Assembly (NCBI GenBank): GCA_034359265.1
Contig: CP136891.1
Coordinates: 50,770,001-50,834,000 of the forward strand
Source of the DNA: Canna indica
Lineage: Eukaryota > Streptophyta > Magnoliopsida > Zingiberales > Cannaceae
Direction of reading: 5' to 3'
Length of the DNA: 64,000 nt
The notes beneath the pieces were generated by a model that made no database searches, was not told the origin of the DNA, and saw only the letters and a list, made by a program, of their open reading frames with translations. Made by a program: the position numbers and the translations under genes. Each line of letters begins with the position of its first letter. Within the stretch, counting starts at the first letter, position 1. Below are positions 34,601-44,193 of this stretch, piece after piece.

Positions 34601-35596
34601 GATCACACTTTGTATGTTCAACATGGAAGTGATTTCTGGTTAATCATTTGTCTGTATATGGATGATTTGATTTTGACTGGTGACAATAGTAGTCGATTGA
34701 CTGAATTCAAGCAAGAGCTGTTTAGTCATTTTGAAATGACTGACCTGGGAAATCTGAACTATTTTTTGGGTCTCGAAATCAAACATAAAGAAGATAAGCT
34801 TTGTATTTCCCAACAAAAGTATGCAAAGGATCTCTTATCTCGATTTGGTATGAGTGAGTGCAAACCAGTATTAACACCTATGAGTGTTGGAATCAAATTA
34901 GGTGGTACTGATGGTGAAGATGTTGATACTGGATACTATAGAAAGCTTATAGGAAGCTTAATGTATTTGACTCACACTCGTCCTGACATTGTCTTTCCTG
35001 TAAATATTCTATCTAGATTCATGCAGACACCTAAGACTTGTCACTTAATTGCAGCTAAGAGAGTTCTGAGGTATGTCAAAGGAACTCTTGATTATGGAAT
35101 AGTGTACTATAGAAATAACAATTTCAATTTGAAAGGTTTTGCTGACTCTGATTGGGCAGGATCTATTGATGATAGGAAGAGCACATCTGGTTTCGTGTTT
35201 ACATGTGGAAATGGAGTCATTTGCTGGGAGTCAAAGAAGCAAACAACTACTGCTCTATCAACTGCAGAGGCTGAATATGTTGCAGTAACTAGTGCAGCTT
35301 GTCAAGCAGTCTGGTTACGAAAAATACTAGAAGGTTTGGGCTGGTCAAGTCAAGGGTCAACAATGATTAAATGCGATAACCAATCTACAATTGCTATGAC
35401 TAAAAATCCAGTCTTCCATTCAAAAACTAGGCATATTGATACTAAGCTTCATTTCATCAGAGAATTGGTAGCTGACAAGACAATTGAACTTGTTTACTGC
35501 AGAAGCAAAGATCAAATAGCAGATATTTTTACCAAGTCTCTTCCAATTGAAATGTTTCAGCATCTCAGACAGCTGATGAATGTTGAGAGAATATGA
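31628..35596 (+). pseudogene. Copia gag-pol polyprotein with three in-frame TAG codons
   Basis: A single frame of 1322 codons is broken only by TAG at 31835-31837, 33320-33322 and 34529-34531. Domains in order: gag (VPKFDGVEYEDWSIMM at the start); zinc knuckle CFYCKRFGDIERFC, with the usual His replaced by Asp (about 32437); protease WYLDSGCSNHMT (32581); GAG-pre-integrase with LCRYGH in place of the usual HxRxGH (about 32985); integrase core with HSDICGPL, FIDDFSR and a DRGGEY...ENGVAER-like block (33170-33480); RT with [18 protein letters not shown] and active-site YMDD (34661); RNase H with ADSDWAG, STAEAEY and KTRHIDTKLHFIRE. The polyprotein would supply every function for replication. 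The stops and the altered zinc knuckle make it non-functional as it stands. At the third stop the family has Gln in YGLKQAPRAW. Confidence 0.93.
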
Positions 35597-35597
35597 G

Positions 35598-35610
35598 TTA
35601 AGAGGGGGTA
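35598..35610 (+). promoter_or_regulatory. Polypurine tract of the copia element
   Basis: GTTAAGAGGGGGTA immediately before the 3' LTR, overlapping the end of the pol region. Confidence 0.85.
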
Positions 35611-35937
35611 TGTTGAGGTTAACTCATATTCATGGGTTGTTACCTCAACTATAAGTAATGACTTATTGTTTAGAAGTTAAAGTTGGTAAGCAGATTACCA
35701 ATCTTACTGTTACTTAGTTCAAGATGAGTTGCTGTAGTATAAAAAGATGTATCTTGCTACTGTTTAGGTGTGATCTTTTCTTGAGTACTTTTCTGAAAAG
35801 TTGTAAAGGTGACTACTGTTCTTATAGTCACTTCAGTGTAAAGCTTTCCTTTCAATATATCTCCTTCTTTGTTTTCTTCACCTTCGAAGTCTACTTTTCT
35901 TCTTTCATACACAGTATTATCTTCTTTTCTGGGAACA
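35611..35937 (+). repeat. 3' LTR of the nearly intact copia element
   Basis: 327 bp, TG...CA. It carries a 39-bp block (near 35758-35796) missing from the 5' LTR. The block is flanked by short similar sequences (CTTG and TCTG before AAAAGTTG), so a slippage deletion in the 5' copy is likely. Confidence 0.92.
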
Positions 35938-36180
35938 GTCGCACCACCTCGTGCAGTCTTACGCCGTCGGGCGCACGTCGGGCCTTGCTCTCCCCCACGA
36001 GAAGCAAGATCTTGACTCCTTCCTGGTGATCGATCGCTAACTGCTATGTTAACAAACGCACACACATCTCTTATTCTCTTGTTCGCAACTAATTCTTTGA
36101 TCTTTTCTACAACTTTAGGCACAATATTACAAGGTGTTGTGCTCGTTCAGAGAGCAGCTGTAGCAACATGTCTGTGAAGG
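35938..36180 (+). pseudogene. Captured class II KNOX gene fragment, part 2 (two exons and intron)
   Basis: The first exon continues the frame from 31258-31311: HHLVQSYAVGRTSGLALPHE, then KQDLDSFL. A GT-AG intron of 93 bp follows (36026-36118), then AQYYKVLCSFREQL, stop, QHV. LDSFL...AQY.VLCSF.EQLQQHV is the KNOX2 signature of class II KNOX transcription factors. The homeodomain is absent. The retained intron shows capture from genomic DNA. The stop in EQL-stop-QHV is TAG where the family has CAG. Confidence 0.75.
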
Positions 36181-36660
36181 CCGTCAGCGACGTCCACGTT
36201 TTTGGAGATGCAATGGCTCCAAAAATTACTGGATGAACGCGACGTCCTGGACGAATGCGGCGAATGAGCTGTCAGTGACATCGACGCCGTGGGATGCAAT
36301 AGAGACGAAGATGGGGTCGTAGAGGTAGATGATCTTCTTGTTTGGGCTGCGGGTGATGATGTTGGTGTTGAAGTGGGGTGAGGTGGTCGACGGTGGAAAG
36401 GCGGCAGAGCGGCAGGGACTGCGAGGGGAGATCGAGAGAGAGAGAGGTGGGACCCTTAACTTAAGTTTTCAATTTATAACAAATTAATATTAAAAAATAT
36501 TTTTTATTACACGTAAGCAAGCCACATCATCAATTTAATGGGGTTGCTGATGAAAATTAGACGACATGATTCAATTGAAACAAATGTAGAAATATACAAT
36601 TTAATTGAAACAAATAAAAGTACATGCCACAAATGAGAGAACCCAAAGTACATGATATAT
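36172..36660. repeat. Right arm of long inverted repeat
   Basis: Reverse-complement partner of 29706-30208, sharing leader and NHL-type coding sequence. It lacks the 34-bp duplication seen in the left arm and has its own short differences near 36215-36240. Confidence 0.8.
36226..36372 (-). pseudogene. Captured NDR1/HIN1-like (LEA_2) protein fragment, right arm
   Basis: Minus-strand translation reads ITRSPNKKIIYLYDPIF, then VDVTDSSFAAFVQD and a stop at 36226-36228. This is a diverged partner of the left-arm copy (KKLVYLYDPIF, VDVADDSFTAFIQD). Most differences are conservative or silent, although both copies are fragments. Confidence 0.65.
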
Positions 36661-37100
36661 TTAGGTAATTGCCTTATATACAATATTAAAATAATGTAAT
36701 ATAATATAATATAATATAATATAAAGAATATATATAATATTATATTATATTATATTATATTGTAATATAATATAATATTATTATATTATTATATTATATT
36801 ATAATATTATTATAATATTATGTTATGGGAGAAGTCGTGGAGGAGCAAAAAACTTGTAAAAAAACTAGAGTTTAAGGATGGCAATTTTGTCCTAAAAAAT
36901 AATTCAAGATTATCATTTTAGAGGTAATCCACATACCTAAGGAGGGCAATTTGGATTACCACTTTGATGGCAATCTGAATTATCAAGGTAATTCACATTA
37001 CCTACACAAGTGAGACACCAAACAAGGTAATGTCTGGGGTCCAGGTAATTTAAACTCAAGATTACCAGCAATTTGGATGGATTGCCTCGTACCAAACGCC
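36661..37100. other. Right outer arm of composite element
   Basis: AT-satellite-like DNA at 36690-36830 is followed by about 270 bp rich in 'gattacc', 'attgcc' and 'ggtaat' motifs that resemble the left outer arm in inverted form. It ends at GTACCAAACGCC. No coding sequence. Confidence 0.6.
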
Positions 37101-37575
37101 TTAGGTCTTGTATGATTGGTGGTTGCCTTGGTGTTAAGGCTTAATTCCACTGGTGTAAATGTAGTTTGCTAGGATTTATTCCTGTTATCCATAGGTTTGA
37201 GGTGGGAGAGTGCTCTCGGTAGGAAGGCGGAGACTTTTGGGTATGGAAGTGCCTTCGGTGTGAGAGCGGAGATTCTCCAGTGAAAACGTCCTCGTTGTAA
37301 AGGAAACAAGATAATCTAGCAAAACTAGTTTGGAAATCCTAATGGGGTGCTTAGGTAGTGGAGTAGGCATTGGGGCCGAACCACCTACTATAAATCATCG
37401 TGTTTGCATTATTTATATTTGTGCTTGCCTAATTACTTATCATTTGCTTCCGCACGTAATTAACTCATATTGTGTTTTGCCTAAGTAATTAAAAATCATT
37501 TAAAACTGGAATTAGGCAAAAAGTTTAGATAACACACTATCCATCCCCCCTCTAGTGTAGGTCATTTCACCAACA

Positions 37576-37590
37576 TTAAGTAGTGGCACC
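37576..37590. repeat. 126-bp tandem array, 15-bp sliver
   Basis: TTAAGTAGTGGCACC matches the array landmark 'cataagtagtggcgct' and is all that separates two independent LTR B insertions. Its ends serve as the two target duplications (TTAAG and GCACC). Confidence 0.8.
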
Positions 37591-39338
37591 TGTTGGCTTA
37601 AAGTTTTCAACCATGGTCTTAATCTCGATTTTGATGATAACAAATATAGAACTAATGTTTCATTGAGAAAATCTTTCACGTTCCATATCGGCTAGCGCAC
37701 GACATCCGCGATCGGAAAAATCGGAAGGACGTTGGTCGACGCACTCGAATTCTTCAAGAAGTTAGAGTTTAGGTTTAGGGTGTCTAGATATGTTGTATAT
37801 CCTCTTAATGATGCAAAGAACCCTAAAATCAAATCTGAAACCCAAAATATGAAAACCCAGAAACCGTCCTGAAATCCACTAAGCCTAGGGAGCTCCTTGG
37901 AGGGCCATATGTCCTAGACCTTTTCTTGACATAAAAAATGGCGATAATTATTCCTTGGGTTAAGATTAGATAACGATGTATTTGTTAGGAATTTTTGGAA
38001 GCCTTTAGCATAACCATAATTGACTCAAAAGATTAGAAAATTTTCGTTTTTTGAAAATTTATACTATACCCCAAAAACTAGATTTTGATTCTTAAGGATT
38101 TTGATTTTTTTAGATATTTTTATTGAACCCAGATGGGGGTAATCCTTATATAAAATTTATGTTTTAAAGTTATTAACTTAAAGTTAATAAATATTATATA
38201 AGTAGACTTAGTGAAGATGGAACCAGAAAATGAATAAAAAAAACCAAACTGCCCAATCCAGTCTAGGTTCGGTCGATCGGTCGGTCGACCGAATGCTGCC
38301 AAAAACTGGCAGCAGGCAATTGCTCGATCGATCGGTTGACTGAAGTGTGTGAAAAATCGGTAGTACGTCTGTCGGTCGATCGATCGATCGACCGGATTGA
38401 GGATCGCAGAATCACGCCTCTTGCTTAACTGCATCGGTCGACCGGATTTGGGATCAATGATGTCACGACTCATTTGGTCGACCCGTCAGTCGACCGAACA
38501 GCGCGAATAATACATAGAAGGCGCAAAAGGCTAGTTTTCCGCCCGTTGATGCGTTGTTTTCGTTGCAGGGTTATAAATACCTAAACCCAACCTTCCTTAA
38601 ACAACTTTTTGATCAATTCTACACTTCATTGAGCCATCCTTGATCAATTCCAAGCTTTCATTGCGTCAATTCTTGGAAAAACCCTAGCTTTGATATCTCA
38701 TCCCTTTGATTGATCCTTACCCTCATTGTTTCACCATCAAAGGCATCAATAAGAAGCTAGGAATCCTGTTGTGGAGCTAAGTACTTCATTGGTTGATTTA
38801 TTGCCCCATTTATTGGTGTATTTTATTGTTTATTTCATTGTAACTGAACTTGTGTAAACCTAGGTTGTTATGTTTGATTGAGTTGGTGGTTGCCTTGGTG
38901 TTAAGGCTTAAACCTACCATTGTAAACGTAGTTTACTAGGATTAGTTGAGTTGTCCCTTAGGTTGAGGTGGAAGAGTGCTCTCGGTAAGAAGGCGGAGAC
39001 TTCCGGGTGTGGAAGTGCCTTAGGTTGAGAGTGAGACTCTTCGAGTCAAAGTCCTCTATGTAAGGGAAACGATTTAAATCTAGTAAACTAAGTTTGGAAA
39101 TCCTAAGCGGGGTGCTTAGGTAGTGGAGTAGGCATTGGGGCCGAACCACTATAAATTCTTGTGTTTGCATTGGTATTTTGTTTATCTTTATTGCTTTATC
39201 ATTTATCGCTTTCGCATTTAGTCACTTAACTTGTAATTTGCCTAAGTAACCAAAGAAACGATTAAAGCTGGATTTAGGCAATAAGATTTAGTAAACACAC
39301 TATTCACCCCCCCTTTAGTGTGGCCATTTCACCCAACA
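37591..39338 (+). mobile_element. Solo LTR B3 (copia-type, 1748 bp)
   Basis: Perfect duplication GCACC (37586-37590 and 39339-39343). Starts TGTTGGCTTAAAG and ends CACCCAACA. GGTCGACCG-type palindromes at about 38268-38480 precede a TATA box (TATAAATAC, 38572). The longest B copy, it also contains a stretch (37800-38200) shared with the antisense B0. Confidence 0.9.
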
Positions 39339-40097
39339 GCACCGAGGCCGAGGATTGCACTTGGGGTCAAGACGAGCTCGCGGGGAATGAAAGCCGAGGC
39401 CACGCTTGTGGTCGTTGAGGGTGTTGAGCCTGGGTCAACAAGGGCACTAAGGTCATAAGTAGTGGCGATGAGGCCGAGGATCGCGCTTGAGGTCAAGTTG
39501 AGCTCGCGTGGAGCGTAAAGCGAGACCACGCTTGGGGTCGTTGAGGGCATTGAGCCTGGGTCTTCATGGGCACTGAGGCCATAAGTAGTGGCGCTGAGGC
39601 CGAGGATTGCGGTTGTGGTCAAGCTGAGCTTGCGGGGGCGCAAGGCGAGACCATGTTTGAGGTCATTGAGGGTGTTGAGGTCAAGTCTTCAAGGGCACTG
39701 AGGCTGTAAGTAGTGGCGCTCAGGCCGATGACCACGCTTGGGGTCAAGCTGAGCTCGTAGTGTGCGTAAAGGAGAGACCACGCTTGGCATCGTTGAGGGC
39801 GTTGAGCTTGGGTCTTCAAAGGCACTAAGGTCGTAAGTAGTAGCACTGAGGCCGAGGATCGCACTTGGGGTCAAGTCGAACTCGTGGGGAGCATAATGCG
39901 AGACCACACTTATGGTCGTTGAGGGCGTTGAGCGGCACTAAGACCGTACGTAGTGGCGCTGAGGCTGAGGACCACACATGGGGTCAAGCTCACCTCGCTG
40001 GGAGCATAAGGCGAGACCACGCTTGGGGTCGTTGAGGTGCTTAGCCCACGTCTTCAAGGGGACTGATGTCGTAAGTAGTGGCGCTGAGGCCAAGGAC
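39339..40097. repeat. 126-bp tandem array, segment 4
   Basis: About six units; 'gagctcg'-type anchors at 39374, 39500, 39626, 39751, 39878 and 39991 give spacings of 126, 126, 125, 127 and 113 (one 14-bp deletion). Because 126 is divisible by three, a 42-residue Ser/Thr/Pro-rich repeat stays open on the minus strand through several units. I take this as a by-product of the period. Confidence 0.88.
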
Positions 40098-40167
40098 GGC
40101 AACATTCCTATCATGAACCGTAGGGTGTCCGTCCGTTAGTTGTAAGTTTTCACGCGATATTCCTATA
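40098..40167. other. Filler between array and gag-only element 1
   Basis: Seventy bases that match neither the array nor the LTR. The join coincides with the loss of almost the whole 5' LTR of the next element, so it probably marks a deletion or repair site. Confidence 0.4.
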
Positions 40168-40183
40168 GGCCATTTCACCAACA

Positions 40184-40199
40184 TTTGGTATCAGAGTGG
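40184..40199 (+). promoter_or_regulatory. Primer-binding site of gag-only element 1
   Basis: TTTGGTATCAGAGTGG directly after the LTR end. It is slightly diverged from the TTGGTATCAGAGC seen in element 2 and element C. Confidence 0.75.
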
Positions 40200-40251
40200 A
40201 TCATAGATTGAGATTTCACCATCTCCTCTACATCATTTCTTGATCCGAAAA

Positions 40252-41358
40252 ATGGCACTAGAGAGTTTAGCGTCTTCACCTCCTAAGTTCGATGCTTCGA
40301 ACTTTGATCTTTGGAAATATAGGATGTACACATATTTAAAGACTAAAGATTTTGTGTCATTAACATGTTTACATTAGAATTCATTGAACCTAAGGTTGAC
40401 ATGCATGCTTGGAGTGAACTTGACAAGAGAATGTTTAAATTTAATGGAGATGCCATGAATTGCATACTTTTCACCTTACCAAATGACATTCTTGAAAATG
40501 TCATGGATTGCTCTACGGCTTTTGATTTATGGGCTAGTTTGAATGTTTTATGAAGGTAGTGATAACAATGGTCATTCACCTACCCCTAATCTTGGTTTTG
40601 ATGCCCATAGCTCTTCTAGTCAAAGAAGCAACTCCAAGAGCCGAAAAAGAAAGATAATTTGCCATACATGTAAAGAAAAATGGCATGTGAAGAAAAATTA
40701 CCCTAACATGAAGAACAAAGCAAGGAAGAGGTCAAGTGCTTCCACCTCCACCTCTCACTCATTTGAAGGACCCTCTAGCCATGACTATGAAGCCACATCC
40801 AAACTTGAGCTTAAGGAATTAAGACTTGAGAATGAAAATTTAAAGTTTGAGAACCCAAAAATCATAAGTGAAAATAATATTTTAAAATCTCAATCTTATG
40901 CCTTATATAAATATCTTGACTCTTTGAAAAATGAGGTTGTGTTTTTGAATAAGAAAGTAAGCGAATTCAAAAATATTTCATCTCCTAAGAACACTAGAAT
41001 GAAACATGCTTATATAAACAATGTCAATGTTCATCATCATTCCCATGCTAAGCATTCTACCATTAAATCTCATGTTCAAAAGAAGAATGTTTCCTTTAAT
41101 GCTCATGATCATCATAGTTTACATATCAAGCATTCTAGTGATAAATCTCATGAACATAGCGAAAATAAAAAGTTTCATAGACATTGTTTTTGTTGTGGTA
41201 CATATGGTCATGCAATCTATGATTGTGCTCTTAAAAGAAATCCAAGTGTAGCTAGAATACTTTGGATACCTAGGCCAACTAACCCCCAAGGACCCAAGGC
41301 CATTTGGGTACCAAATGTCTCATGCTCTTTTGTAGGGGGAGCAACCACACAAGGGTAA
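40252..41358 (+). pseudogene. Truncated copia gag, element 1
   Basis: Starts MALESLASSPPKFDASNFDL, with a frameshift near 40365 and a return to frame near 40543. A first zinc knuckle is changed to CHTCKEKWHVKKNY, with Gly and the last Cys lost. A Lys/Asn-rich region with coiled-coil character follows, then His-rich repeats ('HHHSHAKHS', 'HDHHSLHIKHS'), a second knuckle CFCCGTYGHAIYDC and the end WVPNVSCSFVGGATTQG. The central UBN2 core expected after the 'DLWASL' strand is missing, as in element 2. The gene is broken in this copy. Confidence 0.75.
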
Positions 41359-44193
41359 AGGAAATTGAAGAATTGAAGTTGACCATGGACTTGAATGAAG
41401 AATTCATCTTTGGTTACAACTTCGAGCCATCATGATGTCATAGGTATGAAAATTGATATCTAGGTATGTTTGGTATCACCTCTTTTACGTTACTTGTCAT
41501 CTTAAAGTTGGAGTTATGATACTAGTTAAATTGGAGATAGTTTGCCCGCTCATGATATGATTTGAAAAATAATTTTCATTGTGATTTTCGGTCTCTTCGG
41601 AGACCTATGTGGCTTATAACGGGCCTAAGCGACCTTGCGGTTCTAAATCGTAGGCTCATTGTGACCTTTCGGTTTTTAACCAATAGGAAGGGTTGGATAT
41701 CTTAATTTTTAAATATTTCATATTTTGAGATCTCTCAATTCGTTTCGGATTCATGATAATTTATTTTGAAACAGATTTCAAACTATTTAGCAAAGTGGAT
41801 TTTGAAAATGATACTTGATTCTTCTCTTTGCTATTTGGTTTGAGTTGCTTGCTAGTAGCTTTATTTTCATTAAATCTACTAATGAAGTCTACTTGCAAGT
41901 TGAGAATGGTAAATTGGAAGGCTAAAAGAAAATGGAAAAGGAAATGAAAAGTTTGGGCAAATTTTTAAGAATGAGGTATGAGATTGTTTTTGCAAAAATC
42001 TTAACATAATAACGTCTTTATACTCATGATTGGTTTTGCATGATAAATATTCGAAATTTCATGAGTAGAAAAAATTCTGATAACTTAGGCAATTTCATGA
42101 TATCTTGATTGAATGAAACTTGCTCTGGGTTGAAATTCATATTAGAGACCTCATCTTGAGTTAATAGTTGGTAAATATGTTTAGATACACATGTCACATG
42201 ATTCCGGGCATTTAAACTTGAAAATTCATGTGTATATGAACAAGGTGATACCTAGATCACTTTAGGAGACTTAAACTTGGAAAAGTTTGACCCAAGTCAA
42301 AAAATCGACTTGGACACTTCATTTTAAGTCCAAACTTCATAAACATGTTTAAGAATAAGTATGACATGTTTCCATGCATTTAGAATGAAAAAATCATATG
42401 AATATGGATAAAATGACATAGAGGCTATTTCATGATAACTCATTTTGAACCAAGTTGACCCAAGTTAATAAATTGACTTAGCGGTCTCATTTTCAATCCA
42501 TATTTGAGAAACATGTTTAGATTTACTCATGTTAGTTATCCATAGGTTTAAGTTTGAAAAATCATGAGTAAATGATAAGGTTATCACTTAGCTAGTTTCG
42601 TGTTATCATAGATTCGAATTGAATGAAACCATGTTTGGTTGATATTTTGACTTAAGTACATTATTTTCATCTCAAACTTGACATACACCATTTACATGAT
42701 CATTATGTGGTGTCATAAAAGTTTGAATGAAAACTGAGCACGTTTTGAAAAAAAAATGAAAATTATGGAAATGCCAGTAAAATCATTTCTAGGATTGATT
42801 TTGATAATTTGAATGATAGCTAAAAATATGAGTTTTTTTATTGAAATCAAGATAGGATGAAAAATGAACTTAGAGAATTCATTTTGAGCTCAAACTTGAC
42901 ACACGCATCTTAGTTGTTCATTCAGCGATGTTTGAAAAGTTTGAATCAAAATTGACAACTTTTGAAAAAATACATGATATTTATGAAAATGCCACTAGAA
43001 TTTTATGAATTTTAGGAATTTCTAAAAAACTAATTTTTTTTACTGATTCTTGAACCTGTAGATTTCTTGAAAAATCTAGTTTCTACAGTAAAAGTTTCAA
43101 AAGTTTTCATCAAAAATCTAGTTGTACAGTAAATTTGATTTATGTATACTTAAGTATATCCCTTTGACCTAAGTCAACAAAGTGACTTAGAAATCTCTTT
43201 TTAAGTCCAAACTTGATTGATATAATTAGATTTACTCATGTTACATGCTCAGGTGTCTAAGTTAGAGAAAACATGAGTAGATAGCAAAATTTGATACTTT
43301 GCCATTTTTATTTTCATTCCTATTTCGAATAAAACCGTGCTAAGTTCATATTTGGATCAAATGATATTATTTTCACTTCAAACTTGATACATATGCTTCA
43401 GATGACCATATCTTGGTATCTGGAAAGTTTGAATGAAATCTGGAAATATTTTGAAAATTTTCAATTATTTATAAAAATGCCACTACAACTTAGTGAATTT
43501 TAGAAAAATGGAGAAAAATACTTTTTGGTTGACTCTTGAATCTGCATCTTCCTTTGAAAATCTCATTTATGGAATAAATATTTCAAAAATCTTGAGTATA
43601 GACATGATTTGTTATGGATTTTTGAAATTTAATTTTGAAACTTTAAAGTATCATTCTTTCCAAGTGCTCATTTTTCGATACTTTGGATTTTCGTTGAAAT
43701 TTTCAAATGAGACATCAAGTATGATATCATAACTCTATTTTTGGTATCGTTCTTACTATTACCCGAGATAAATTGTTTCTAAAATGGATTTTGATATTTT
43801 GACCGATACTTGAAAATAACAATACTTGAGTTTATACATGATTTTCGGATTTCGATTCTAGTTACCACTCCTTGCTATCATATATGATTTAGTTTCATAT
43901 TAAATATTTGTTTTGCATCCCTTTGGTTGAGATTTTCATGTTTCATAAAAAATAGTTTTAGAATCTCAACTTTGACTATAGGTTGACTTTTCTTCCCCTT
44001 TTTGATTGATGTCAAAAGAAGGAGAAAAATATGGGTAAAAGGGAAGAAAATATAAAAAAATCATGCATATAGATAGGGGAGTAAATTTACTTATGCTTGA
44101 TGATAGGGGGAGAAATCCCTTCGTTGATATCTATTGTGCTTTAGTATATATATTTTCTTAAGGATATTTGTCATCATCAAAAAGGGGGGAGAT
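41359..44193 (+). other. Long non-coding interior of gag-only element 1
   Basis: AT-rich, no long ORF. It aligns in order with 55814-58634 of element 2, for example 'gtctcttcggagacctatgt', 'accttgcggtt' and 'caataggaagggttgga'. It ends with GATGTCAAAAGAAGGAGA (a second, upstream purine tract, near 44010) and the polypurine tract. Confidence 0.7.

Larger units (their letters stand above)
31312..35937 (+). mobile_element. Ty1/copia retrotransposon, nearly intact (4626 bp)
   Basis: Perfect 5-bp duplication GTCGC (31307-31311 and 35938-35942). The 5' LTR is 31312-31599 and the 3' LTR 35611-35937; both start TGTTGAGGTTAACTC and end GGGAACA. By eye they differ by five substitutions, four of them C/T, plus a 39-bp segment present only in the 3' LTR. 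A primer-binding site (TGGTATCAGAGCC, from 31602) and a polypurine tract (AAGAGGGGGTA, ending at 35610) are in place. One gag-pol frame fills the interior and is closed only by three TAG codons. With the commonly used 1.3e-8 rate, five in 288 sites gives an age of roughly 0.7 million years. It is inserted in the captured KNOX fragment. Confidence 0.93.
29307..37100. mobile_element. Composite DNA transposon (PIF/Harbinger-like ends) carrying captured exons and a nested copia
   Basis: The insertion into LTR B2 has the 3-bp duplication TTA (29304-29306 and 37101-37103). Its ends are imperfect inverted repeats: left CGTTTGGTGC, right (read inward) GGCGTTTGGTACGAGG. Both outer arms are rich in 'gattacc/attgcc' motifs and run into AT-only satellite-like DNA (29560-29705 and 36690-36830). 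Inside are two inverted arms of about 500 bp with NHL/LEA_2 coding sequence (29706-30208 and 36172-36660), a KNOX fragment and the nested copia element. No transposase is visible. The inner inverted arms may be a separate element that inserted into the outer one; I could not find a second target duplication. Confidence 0.7.
28505..37575 (+). mobile_element. Solo LTR B2 (copia-type), split by a composite DNA transposon
   Basis: LTR sequence occupies 28505-29306 and 37101-37575, about 1.27 kb. The perfect duplication TTAAG flanks it (28500-28504 and 37576-37580). The start is TATTGGCC (TG mutated to TA) and the end is ACCAACA. GGTCGACCG-type palindromes lie at about 28885-28960. The interruption at 29307-37100 has a TTA duplication, and removing it restores the 'attgttaggtcttgta' seen in sister LTRs. 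Confidence 0.88.

Noticed and set aside
29307..37100. A single simple Harbinger element
   Set aside because: The TTA duplication and end sequences fit, but the inner 500-bp inverted arms with their own boundaries suggest more than one insertion event. I call it composite.
39329..39907. Minus-strand Ser/Thr/Pro-rich repeat ORFs over the tandem array
   Set aside because: The period is 126 bp, divisible by three, so any frame without a stop stays open through several units. Several frames overlap, none has a clear start, and the array has no coding context.
41359..44193. A hidden accessory gene (env-like) downstream of gag
   Set aside because: SIRE-like copia elements can carry an extra frame here, but both copies of this interior are full of stops in all frames and no shared frame is conserved.
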